Shown: positions 35,624 to 42,935 of the stretch, one piece after another
Layout: each line of letters starts with the position of its first letter
How positions within the stretch are numbered: the first letter of the stretch is position 1
Assembly: GCA_964386325.1 (NCBI GenBank)
Contig: CAYLQY010000014.1
Coordinates: 1 to 64,000, forward strand
From: Anaerorhabdus sp964386325
GTDB taxonomy: Bacteria; Bacillota_I; Bacilli_A; Erysipelotrichales; Erysipelotrichaceae
Reading direction: 5' to 3'
Length of the DNA stretch: 64,000 bases
The notes under the pieces: model-generated
Database searches by the model: none
What the model saw: the letters and a program-made list of their open reading frames with translations, nothing else
Told to the model about the DNA's origin: nothing
Translations under genes and position numbers: made by a program

Positions 35624-36571
35624 ATGTTAAAAAAAATATATGAAGTAGGAAAAAAAACAAGTATTGTTTTCATTTCACTTACTGAAAAATTTGAATTAGT
35701 GTATTTAAAAACAAATATTAAAACATCAAAACTTATAATTGAAAATATAGTTACAAAGAAGCCAGTATTCTCAACGTGGATTGGTTTCATTGCGCAGTTT
35801 TTTCTTACTGAAAATATAATTACTTTTCTTGAGTATGATGGCACAGTTATAATATTTGATATTGAGAAAAGACAAATTGTAAAAAAGTGCAAACCTAATA
35901 AAAAAATAGAAAAACAATATAAAATGGTTTCATCATATATTAATAATGGTGTAATTATTTATTCAGGAAATGAAGCTTATTTCGTAGATGTAAGTCTAAA
36001 TGAATATACAAAATTTGACTTTATTACAAATGAAACAGGGCTTAATTCAATTAACGTTATGGAAAAAGATAAGAGAATAATCTTTTGCTGTCCAGGTAAT
36101 AATATGTACATACTTGATTATGATATGAATTTAATATATGATTCAACGAAAAGCGATAAGATAAAAAAGAAGGATTACGATTATTTACTAGGGAATGAAA
36201 GAATATTGAATTTAAGTGATAAGTGTATTATTAGCCATACTAGTAATTATTATTTGAATTCCTATCTATTAGTCAAGAATGGAAAAGATATTAAGAATAT
36301 AGATAACAATTGGCAAGATTTGAAATTCTTACTTTATTTGAAAAAGAGTATAGTAAATGAAAAATACTATTATATGTTAACGGTATATTCTAATTGTATA
36401 TATATCTTTGATTCTGTTACAGATAAACTTTTAAGGAGATTGAAAATTAATTCTGCAGTAAGTGATGTCTTATTAAATGATTCACTAAAAGTTATAGTGT
36501 TTGCTACTGTGCATAAAATAACTGCTTTTCGATTTGATGATATTTACGATTTTATTAATTATAGTAAATAA
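35624..36571 (+). CDS. beta-propeller-like protein, candidate immunity protein (short form)
   Basis: The 315-residue protein shows no signal peptide. Strand-turn units such as YDGTVIIFDIEKRQIV, GNEAYFVDVSLNEYTKF, GNNMYILDYDMNLIYD and YSNCIYIFDSVTDKLL suggest propeller blades. Its style and position behind a nuclease-tip remnant parallel the 695-residue protein at 30177, and I infer that both belong to one immunity-protein type. The ribosome site is GTGGAG. The gene is intact although its toxin is decayed, which is expected if it still protects against sibling toxins. Confidence 0.6.
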   Translation: MLKKIYEVGKKTSIVFISLTEKFELVYLKTNIKTSKLIIENIVTKKPVFSTWIGFIAQFFLTENIITFLEYDGTVIIFDIEKRQIVKKCKPNKKIEKQYKMVSSYINNGVIIYSGNEAYFVDVSLNEYTKFDFITNETGLNSINVMEKDKRIIFCCPGNNMYILDYDMNLIYDSTKSDKIKKKDYDYLLGNERILNLSDKCIISHTSNYYLNSYLLVKNGKDIKNIDNNWQDLKFLLYLKKSIVNEKYYYMLTVYSNCIYIFDSVTDKLLRRLKINSAVSDVLLNDSLKVIVFATVHKITAFRFDDIYDFINYSK

Positions 36572-36572
36572 C

Positions 36573-36728
36573 TGATTTATTTAAGAAATAAAACCTATGA
36601 TTCTTCAACAGGGAGATTCTTACAACTAGATACCTACTTAGGAGAGAAAGACTCAATCATCACACAGAACAGAAGTATTGCCTTCAACAACAACCCTTAC
36701 AAATACGTTGATAGGGGTGGAAGCATGG
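36573..36728 (+). repeat. copy 1 of seam B (RHS core)
   Basis: This is a close copy of 29395-29530 that starts directly after the preceding immunity gene, reads LIYLRNKTYDSSTGRF to NNNPYKYVDRGGS, and leads into a new tip. The differences from the master are scattered substitutions. Confidence 0.88.
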
Positions 36729-37553
36729 CTATATCATTAGGAAGTGGTGGTAGTGGAAAGAAAGAACCACCAAAGAATGTATGTGAAGTACAACCACCTC
36801 AAACAAGTTCAGGCATGCAAATTTGAACCAGGGGATAGCAAGAATGGAATTCCTCCACGAGTTACTTATAATGGAATTGATGTTAACTTATTGGATAAGC
36901 ATGGGAATGAGAAAACATTGCCTATATGGCCAGTCAATAATAGAATTAATCAGAACCAAGGAAAAGCAACAGGGGGAAATAAACCTAATATTGGATCAAC
37001 GATAAATAGTTTAAGTTTTTCGGCTGATTATATACAAAGCATCGCAACAAAGTTGGAGATGAATTTTGTTAACTCAGTTGGAATGAATGGTGTTTATCTA
37101 GGTCCAAATAATAGTTTTATTATGGGTTCAACAACAGAAACAATAAATGCTGCAACAAAATATCAGATTGAAATAACAAATACAATTCGTTTTGGGAAAG
37201 TATTAAGCTATGGATTAGCTGGTGCAAGTATTGTGAATGATAGCATTAATAGATATCAAGATGGATATACTGTGGGGCAGTCAATTACAATTAGAACTTA
37301 TTCTAACGTATTTGGTTTTGCAGCTGCGACATTTATTACTGCAGTTGCACCAGTCAATTTACCAGCAGTTATTGTGATTGAAGGAGCGGCGGTTGTAAGT
37401 TGGGGAGTAAGTGAGGGAATAAACTGGTTATATGATAATGTTGATGTAGTTAAAGATGGAATCAATTATATTAGTAAAAAAATAGATGACGGTATAAAAT
37501 TTGTTGAGGATGCAAGTAACTTTATAAATAATTTAATGAAAGGAAATAATAAA
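36573..37553 (+). pseudogene. orphan RHS core plus hydrophobic tip, frameshifted and fused to the next gene
   Basis: The core frame continues to MAISLGSGGSG and stops with TGA near 36825. A second frame takes over (GDSKNGIPPRVTYNGIDVN) and stays open. Deleting one base near 36818-36823 (AAATTT) joins them. The tip has a hydrophobic helical region (SYGLAGASIVNDS; GFAAATFITAVAP; VIEGAAVVSWGVSEG) consistent with membrane insertion. There is no stop codon before the membrane protein at 37554, so toxin and immunity frames are continuous. Confidence 0.65.
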
Positions 37554-38195
37554 ATGGCAAAACGTAGAAAAAATGAAATATCATATAGATATTTTACAGT
37601 AAATCAAGATAATCAGTTGTATATTGTTGATACACTTCCAACTAATAAATTATATTGGTTTGGAACATTAAAATTATTAATTTGTAACGTTAAAATAACT
37701 AAAATTGAGAATGAAGAATTGTGCGAGATAATTAAACAAGCGAAGACTAACAATACAAGCAAGTATGCTGAGTTAATAGCCGGAGCAACTATTTTGGGTG
37801 CAAGTATGTTAAGAGGTCAGAACATACGTATTAATGAGTATTGGTTCATTTTAATAAATATAATTTGTTTAATACTACTAGTTGTTGGTATTAATCAAGC
37901 TTATAAAGAAATAGAATATAGTAATCAGGTTAGTTTCAATTCAAAAATAAGAATTAAGAGTGATTTATCATTTTTGAAGAAATTGTTAATAATACTATCT
38001 CCTTTTTGTGGATTCTTATTGTTGGGTGTATATATTTATCAACTATTTGTAAATGTTGGCACTGGATATATTGAATTAAAAAACATCATGTGGTTACTAT
38101 GTTTATTATTTATAGGTTTATTTTTGATATTCTTTGTTTTTAACGAAGAATACTATGTGATTGAAATGGAGAGAGAAGAGATATCACAGGACTAA
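37554..38195 (+). CDS. membrane protein, putative immunity partner (DUF443-like layout)
   Basis: The inferred start is ATG 37554 behind AAAGGA, inside a frame that is open from the tip. It gives 213 residues with a soluble N-terminus (YRYFTVNQDNQLYIVDTL), a short hydrophobic hairpin, and four to five further membrane helices. The N-terminal pattern resembles the tandem five-helix membrane proteins of Gram-positive bacteria. The last residues (EREEISQD) are encoded by the start of seam B of the next cassette, so the original C-terminus was replaced by recombination. Confidence 0.6.
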   Translation: MAKRRKNEISYRYFTVNQDNQLYIVDTLPTNKLYWFGTLKLLICNVKITKIENEELCEIIKQAKTNNTSKYAELIAGATILGASMLRGQNIRINEYWFILINIICLILLVVGINQAYKEIEYSNQVSFNSKIRIKSDLSFLKKLLIILSPFCGFLLLGVYIYQLFVNVGTGYIELKNIMWLLCLLFIGLFLIFFVFNEEYYVIEMEREEISQD

Positions 38196-38321
38196 TCTAT
38201 TTAAGAAATAGAACCTATGATCCTTCAATAAGAAGATTCTTGCAACTAGATATCTACTTAGGAGAGAACGACTCAATCATCACTTAGAACAGAAGTATTG
38301 CCTTCAACAATAACCCTTATT
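38166..38321 (+). repeat. copy 2 of seam B (RHS core), with a nonsense mutation
   Basis: This copy spans a little more of the core upstream than copy 1 (from GERRDITG). In the RHS frame it has CAG changed to TAG near 38285 (IIT-stop-NRS). Even if recombined at its 5' end into the RHS gene it could not encode a full core unless the exchange fell beyond that codon. Confidence 0.85.
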
Positions 38322-38575
38322 ATGAAAATATAAATGACGGTTCTACGAATAGAGCGTCAGGATTTCTGCAAAACTGTGGGAATGGAGATGAAATTAATGG
38401 ATTGATAAAAATAGCATCAAGTACTAATATATCATCTGAAGTGTACTTGATAATTAGTAAACAACAATCAGTTGAAAAAGCAGTTGAGGCAATAATCAAC
38501 ATATATAAAGACAATGAGTTCGGGTTATTTTTAAATAGTTTATACTTAAGAAGCAATACATTTTTAGATAAATAG
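38322..38575 (+). pseudogene. tail of an unknown protein joined to seam B
   Basis: An open frame of about 80 codons with no start (GFLQNCGNGDEINGLIKIA, then SVEKAVEAIINIYKDNEFG) ends at TAG 38573-38575. The helical, acidic tail looks more like the end of a soluble immunity protein than of a toxin. It is not a recognised family. Confidence 0.4.
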
Positions 38576-38618
38576 TCTTAAGCAAAAAAACTATAGAAAG
38601 GCAATTGAGGAATAAGTG

Positions 38619-39395
38619 ATGAAGATAGTAGGAAAAATCATAAGAGTGCTGATAATAATACTGATAATATTTGAAGGTACAAAACTGTTTTTTTTGATTT
38701 TTGCTAACATGGAAAATAGATTAATTCAAGAGAGTGAAATAGTTAATGGGAAAGATGTAATTTACTTTAATTTGATTGATGCAACTGGAGATATATGTGA
38801 TTTAGAATTATGCGAAGCCTTACCTGAATTAAAAGTAATAAAGATAGAAGATGGTGTATTTTTAAGAATAGGTATTGATAGTCTTAATAGTTATTATTTA
38901 AAAAGTTTATTTTTTAAGAGTGGAAATGAACCGGAAGTTACATTACCTGAAAATAAAGAAATGTTCAAAAATCGAACATATGCGGATCAACTTCTATCAT
39001 GGCAAAGTATTCTTTTAAAGATTTCAGATGATGTTTATTTAATCTATTTTTTAAATAATCAAAATCCTAATTTGAATTTTGTTGAAGTTAAAAATGCAGA
39101 AGAACAGCTTGCATGGGAAAAATTTAATACTAATAGTTTAGCCGATAAATTTCTTGTAATAAATAAAGATAATTATGTTAAATATGTGAGTGAAAATGAT
39201 ATACGTATTGACTTGTCTTTTGAAGAATTAAATGAAAAAATACAATATTCATATAAAATGCTAATAAACTATGAGAAAAGATTGCGAACCTATTCATTAG
39301 CTTTGTGTGTGATAAAAATTGTATTCTATATTTATTTATTGTTTGCGAAAAAAATAAATGGATTGATAGGGAAAAAAACCTTCAAAAAAATATGA
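38619..39395 (+). CDS. membrane protein, orphan immunity candidate
   Basis: The start is ATG 38619 (a GTG one codon earlier is also in frame) behind TGAGG. The 258-residue protein has an N-terminal membrane helix (VLIIILIIFEGTKLFF), a soluble extracytoplasmic domain, and a C-terminal region with LSFEELNEKIQYSYKMLINY followed by a second helix and basic tail. The remnant at 41939-42121 is a paralogue of that C-terminal region. No family recognised. Confidence 0.55.
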   Translation: MKIVGKIIRVLIIILIIFEGTKLFFLIFANMENRLIQESEIVNGKDVIYFNLIDATGDICDLELCEALPELKVIKIEDGVFLRIGIDSLNSYYLKSLFFKSGNEPEVTLPENKEMFKNRTYADQLLSWQSILLKISDDVYLIYFLNNQNPNLNFVEVKNAEEQLAWEKFNTNSLADKFLVINKDNYVKYVSENDIRIDLSFEELNEKIQYSYKMLINYEKRLRTYSLALCVIKIVFYIYLLFAKKINGLIGKKTFKKI

Positions 39396-39428
39396 TGTAA
39401 TTATTTGGCGATTGAATTAGTATGGTAG

Positions 39429-39749
39429 TCGATTGCGACTAAGACTGTACTCATGTTTCCCTACGATATAGCAAGTGGTGAAAGTGTAGGAGATTGAGCA
39501 GGATATGTAATAATTACTTCTGCTGCAACAACTGCTATATTATATGGAGGCGTTGCGTTGATGGGAACTACTGTTGCTTCATTACCCGTTGCAGTAGTAG
39601 TTGGATCAGCAATCACAATAGGTGTATTAGTTAATATAGCGTATGAAGAAAATTTGTTTGGAATGAAAGATTTTGCTAAAGATTTTGGCGAATTAGTAGA
39701 TAACATGATTAAAGGAATAGAAAATTTCATTAGAGGTTTATTTAGATGA
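39429..39749 (+). pseudogene. glycine-zipper tip remnant with in-frame stop
   Basis: The frame contains TVLMFPYDIASGESVGD, then TGA near 39495, then GYVIITSAATTAILYGG, SLPVAVVVGSAITIGVLVN, NLFGMKDFAKDF and a FIRGLFR end. It is clearly paralogous to the remnant at 34612-35147. It lacks a start and any seam, so it is not expressible as it stands. Confidence 0.7.
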
Positions 39750-39847
39750 CAAGTAGGAAAGTAGATAGAATGGGATATTATACAATTTTCCCTTTTGAAA
39801 AATATTAATAATCCATTTATACCAAAAAAAGAAAGGAGATAATAATT

Positions 39848-40288
39848 TTGAATTTGAAATCAATCACGAGTAAAATAAAAAGTTTAGATGGTAATTATAT
39901 TATGAAGGGTAGTGTATATATTTCAAATTCCAACGTAAAGAATCTAATTATATTATTCGAAGTAAATCCATTAGAATCAATGCTTATAACTCCATATTTA
40001 ATAAATGAAGTTTCAAGTAAAATATATGAACTTCATGATTACGAACTCAGCGTTGAAATTATTAGAACAGGAAAACTGACTTTTGTAGAATACGATGAAA
40101 ATAACATTTTAACCAACGAAGTATTAGACAATTTTAATCCCAAAATAATACTAAAAGAAAGTGATCGAACGATACTAATTAAGTATTTAACGTATTACTT
40201 TAATACATTAAATGAACTGAACTTTGAAGAAGATAGAAAATCAAATGAAAATCTTGAGTCGGCTAATTTATATTATCAAATATTTTGA
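39848..40288 (+). CDS. soluble protein, putative orphan immunity
   Basis: A 146-residue protein beginning at TTG behind a strong GAAAGGAG site. It is an acidic alpha/beta protein without membrane segments (VKNLIILFEVNPLESMLITP, KIILKESDRTILIKYL). Placement after a degraded tip suggests an immunity role. No family can be named. Confidence 0.5.
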   Translation: MNLKSITSKIKSLDGNYIMKGSVYISNSNVKNLIILFEVNPLESMLITPYLINEVSSKIYELHDYELSVEIIRTGKLTFVEYDENNILTNEVLDNFNPKIILKESDRTILIKYLTYYFNTLNELNFEEDRKSNENLESANLYYQIF

Positions 40289-40314
40289 ATTCACTCTAAA
40301 TTTTTTTATGGTAA

Positions 40315-40815
40315 TTATTATCTTATATAACCAAAAAATACAATGATAAAAACCAACTTATGCGAGTAGAAAATAATGGAAAGGTAGAAGCAGAGTATAG
40401 AAAAAATAATGGATTGGAAAGTGCAATTACTTCAGCACTAGCAATGGCAAATGCTAAACTAACAAGTGAAATTAATAAGCAAATGCAAAGTTCAAATACA
40501 TCCAACAGCAATAATCAAAACACTGAGGGATCTAGTGGAACTGGTAAAACGTTAAATGCCGAGGAATTGAAGAAAATAGGAACACTTGGGGATAACTCTG
40601 GCATTAGGCATGTAAAGGGAACGGAAATTGATGCTAGAAATCTATTTGATAATCAAGTTATCAAGTCAACTGTGAAAGAAGTTCAATCTGGAGTATTTGT
40701 TGGACAAGGAACTGATGGATTCACGTATACGTTTAGAGCAGTATCAAAGTCAGGTCCGCCAACCATTGACGTTAATGGTATATCAGGATTGAGAAAAATA
40801 AAATTTTTGCCATAG
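40315..40815 (+). CDS. orphan RHS tip, putative RNase-like toxin domain
   Basis: The frame is open from 40315 and begins with a relic of a YD repeat (KYNDKNQLMRVENNGKVEAEY), showing it came from an RHS gene, though not from seams A to C. It is followed by a Ser/Asn/Gly linker and a compact domain of about 85 residues (LGDNSGIRHVKGTEIDARNL; SGVFVGQGTDGFTYTFRAVS; GPPTIDVN) ending in IKFLP. The His/Arg/Ser-Lys pattern and the small beta-rich domain recall RNase-type tips, but I cannot name the family. The first ATG is 40360. It is one of the few intact orphan tips, and a soluble partner follows after 9 bp. Confidence 0.6.
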   Translation, partial: LLSYITKKYNDKNQLMRVENNGKVEAEYRKNNGLESAITSALAMANAKLTSEINKQMQSSNTSNSNNQNTEGSSGTGKTLNAEELKKIGTLGDNSGIRHVKGTEIDARNLFDNQVIKSTVKEVQSGVFVGQGTDGFTYTFRAVSKSGPPTIDVNGISGLRKIKFLP

Positions 40816-40824
40816 GAGGACGAC

Positions 40825-41361
40825 ATGAATATAAAAGAATTAGAAAAAATTTGCTTATCAACATGTTTTAGATTTATAAATGATAAAGTAGTATATCCAA
40901 GCCAAAAAAGTAACATGAGCTTTATGATTATTTATCCAACTGATGGATATTACTTAACAAAAGAACAGTTCATTTCAATATTTGAAGTAATCAAAAAATA
41001 TCAAGATAGTTATTATTGCATATCTGATATCGAATTTGAAGATAGTTTTACAAGAGAAGGAAATACAAATGATTTAGGATATAACCATAAAATCTTTACT
41101 AATTTTGTTTATGATGATTATAAAGCGAAGGATAGATTGTTTGAAAATGCTCTTTATGACATTGATAAAAAATGGGGAATAAGTATTTTTCAAGACAGCT
41201 TTGCCATCATATTTGGAGAGAACGAGATTATCAAAGAAATTAAAGCTAATTATCCAAATGACGATGATTTAAAGGAGTTCAATAAATTTATAGAGTCTGA
41301 AGCAATATCTAATATAAATTTTAAAAATCAACTATTAATATTATCATCAAATTCAATATAA
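40825..41361 (+). CDS. soluble protein, putative immunity partner of the RNase-like tip
   Basis: The 178-residue acidic protein starts 9 bp after the tip stop behind AGGAGG, the normal toxin/immunity layout. Segments such as NMSFMIIYPTDGYYLTKEQF and KWGISIFQDSFAIIFGE suggest an alpha/beta fold. It has no signal peptide or membrane segment, consistent with neutralising a cytoplasmic nuclease. No family assigned. Confidence 0.6.
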   Translation: MNIKELEKICLSTCFRFINDKVVYPSQKSNMSFMIIYPTDGYYLTKEQFISIFEVIKKYQDSYYCISDIEFEDSFTREGNTNDLGYNHKIFTNFVYDDYKAKDRLFENALYDIDKKWGISIFQDSFAIIFGENEIIKEIKANYPNDDDLKEFNKFIESEAISNINFKNQLLILSSNSI

Positions 41362-41383
41362 TGTTATTCAAAACATAGCATAA

Positions 41384-41636
41384 TCAAGACAAAGATAAAA
41401 ACGACCTGCACCTATGATGGAAATGGAAATCGAGTCAGCGAAACAGTACAAGATACAACAATCAATCATCATTCATGGTCAGAAGCTCTTTATAATTACT
41501 ACACCATCAATCAATTAAAAGGAGTTCTTAGTAAAAAAGAAAATGAAGCTCTTTTTGAAGCAAGGCAAGATCAAGCTAATGCTATCAATAAAAACAAAGG
41601 GTGTAGATTGATATCAAAAAAACAAGTTGAAGAATT
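41384..41636 (+). repeat. copy 2 of seam A
   Basis: The copy follows the immunity gene directly and reads TYDGNGNRVSETVQDTT, SWSEALYNYYTINQLKG, to KNKGCRLISKKQVEE. It is nearly identical to 35131-35335 but extends about 75 bp further, to the same point as the master (about 29089). Confidence 0.85.
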
Positions 41637-41760
41637 TTATGTTGGTTTAGCTTATAATTTACTAGGTTCAATTGCAAGAATAGGAACAATTGTACTGGGA
41701 TTAGGTCAGATGATAGAATTTGTGGCAAAATTTGCAGGTGTTGTAGCGATTGAGGGATAA
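41637..41760 (+). pseudogene. short hydrophobic tip joined to seam A
   Basis: In frame with the seam, the tip reads FYVGLAYNLLGSIARIGTIV and GQMIEFVAKFAGVVAIEG before TAA. At 41 residues it is too short for a complete toxin and looks truncated. The following 41761-41938 contains no convincing gene. Confidence 0.5.
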
Positions 41761-41938
41761 TTGAAGCGAAAGAATCAAATTCGAATAATACTTTGTCTAA
41801 TTTTGTAGCTGCTAATGCTTACTCGAAAATGGTTCAGGATATATTGCAAGAGTAGGTCGGTATGCTGATACAATATTTTTTATGATTTAGCCGAAATTTA
41901 TATAATTTGATATAAATCATGAATACTGAAATTTAGAG

Positions 41939-42121
41939 ATGCCTTATTCCATTGATGAGTTAAATGAAAAGATTAGTGACTCGTATTCAGTAATCAAAGA
42001 TTATGAAGAGAGATTAAGAGTTATTTCTATACTTATATATGTTGCTAAAATCAGTTTGTTGTTTTATATTTTAAAGCATAAGAAGATTAATCTATATTTG
42101 AAGAAATTTTTAAAAGAGTAA
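41939..42121 (+). pseudogene. C-terminal fragment of an immunity-type membrane protein
   Basis: Sixty residues with SIDELNEKISDSYSVIKDYE, one membrane helix and a KINLYLKKFLKE tail are paralogous to the last 60 residues of the protein at 38619. The N-terminal two thirds are missing. Confidence 0.6.
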
Positions 42122-42482
42122 ATAAATGTACAAGCGAATAAAGTAGGTAATTAACTTCATGCATTACCGACAATAAAAATTTCTGTATATCTAGGTGCAC
42201 AAGCAATAAGCCCATTTTTCAAGTTCATTACTAAAGCGTTGAATGATAGACTAATGCTCCATCATAGTGGTGGGATGACAGGAAACCCAAGTACAACTGA
42301 TTTTAGAGTTTATATAATAAAAGAAATGAATGCTTGAAGAATTATTAGGCGAAAAAATAGAACTTTTACTCAAAGCTCAGAAGAATTAAATATGTTAGCT
42401 ATATTTCCCATTTATGAAAAAATAGATTAATGGAAAGAGAATACTATATTCAAAAAGAAACATAATATAGTTATTCAAGAGA
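42122..42482 (+). other. decayed end of the orphan-cassette region
   Basis: This stretch has short open fragments only, for example one reading SVYLGAQAISPFFKFITKAL followed by HHSGGMTGNPSTTDFR, which could be a toxin-tip scrap with a His-His element. No start, ribosome site or complete gene is visible. Confidence 0.4.
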
Positions 42483-42497
42483 TTGAATGTTAATAAC

Positions 42498-42528
42498 AAA
42501 ACCGCAATCATAAAGAGATAGCGGTTTT
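42498..42528. terminator. terminator of the minus-strand small gene, usable in both directions
   Basis: AAAACCGC (42498-42505) pairs with GCGGTTTT (42521-42528). Ten bases beyond the stop of the minus-strand gene at 42538, it reads as a terminator on that strand and also ends the cassette region on the plus strand. Confidence 0.7.
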
Positions 42529-42537
42529 TGTAGTTGA

Positions 42538-42699
42538 TTAAAACAAAAAGAATACAAACTTTAAAGCTGTAATCACTATCCATAATACAACGCCAATTAC
42601 CAACAATGGAATTAAGAATGCAAATGAAGCGATGAATATGGGGAATACAATAATAAAGCATATCAATACTATTAATAGTCCAAATAAGCCAAATAACAT
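42538..42699 (-). CDS. 53-residue hydrophobic membrane peptide
   Basis: On the minus strand an AGGAGG site, eight bases before ATG, precedes a 53-codon frame that is almost entirely hydrophobic (MLFGLFGLLIVLICFIIVFP at the start, ITALKFVFFLF at the end). Two membrane helices are likely. A terminator follows. The strong ribosome site and terminator make it a real gene despite its size. The function is unknown: small membrane stress proteins, holin-like peptides and type I toxins all have this appearance. Confidence 0.7.
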   Translation of the reverse strand: MLFGLFGLLIVLICFIIVFPIFIASFAFLIPLLVIGVVLWIVITALKFVFFLF

Positions 42700-42760
42700 A
42701 GTTTTTACCTCCTTATGTAATTAATATTAACTATAGCTATATTCTAAGAGCTGGTTGGGT

Positions 42761-42820
42761 GCTACGCTACCAAGTGTAGTTTACGTAGCGTCAACTAACG
42801 GTTGCAAAGTCCGGTTGCAA
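42761..42820. other. nested hairpin and 9-bp direct repeat between divergent genes
   Basis: GCTACG (42761-42766) pairs with CGTAGC (42784-42789), and inside it CTAC (42767-42770) pairs with GTAG (42776-42779). Just to the right CGGTTGCAA occurs twice (42799-42807 and 42812-42820, 13 bp apart). The block is G/C-rich in an A/T-rich gap and lies upstream of both the minus-strand peptide gene and the gene at 42936. It could be an untranslated leader of the peptide gene or a genomic repeat. Confidence 0.5.
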
Positions 42821-42881
42821 GGGAATTTTAGTGCTTTTTGTGAAGATTTTATGAACTTTCATAATGAAACAATTTACAATT

Positions 42882-42909
42882 TTGACTTGGGATATGGGTA
42901 TGATATAAT
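42882..42909 (+). promoter_or_regulatory. sigma-A type promoter for the secreted protein at 42936
   Basis: TTGACT (42882-42887) and TATAAT (42904-42909) are separated by 16 bp, close to consensus. The ribosome site AAGGAGAT follows 15 bases later. Confidence 0.8.
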
Positions 42910-42935
42910 GTAAAAGCGCAAAAGGAGATAAGTAC

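Noticed and set aside
32265..42482. A mobile element (insertion sequence, integron or prophage) as the cause of the cassette array
   Set aside because: No transposase, integrase, terminal inverted repeats or attC-like sites were seen. The repeated pieces are parts of the RHS gene itself, which points to homologous recombination.
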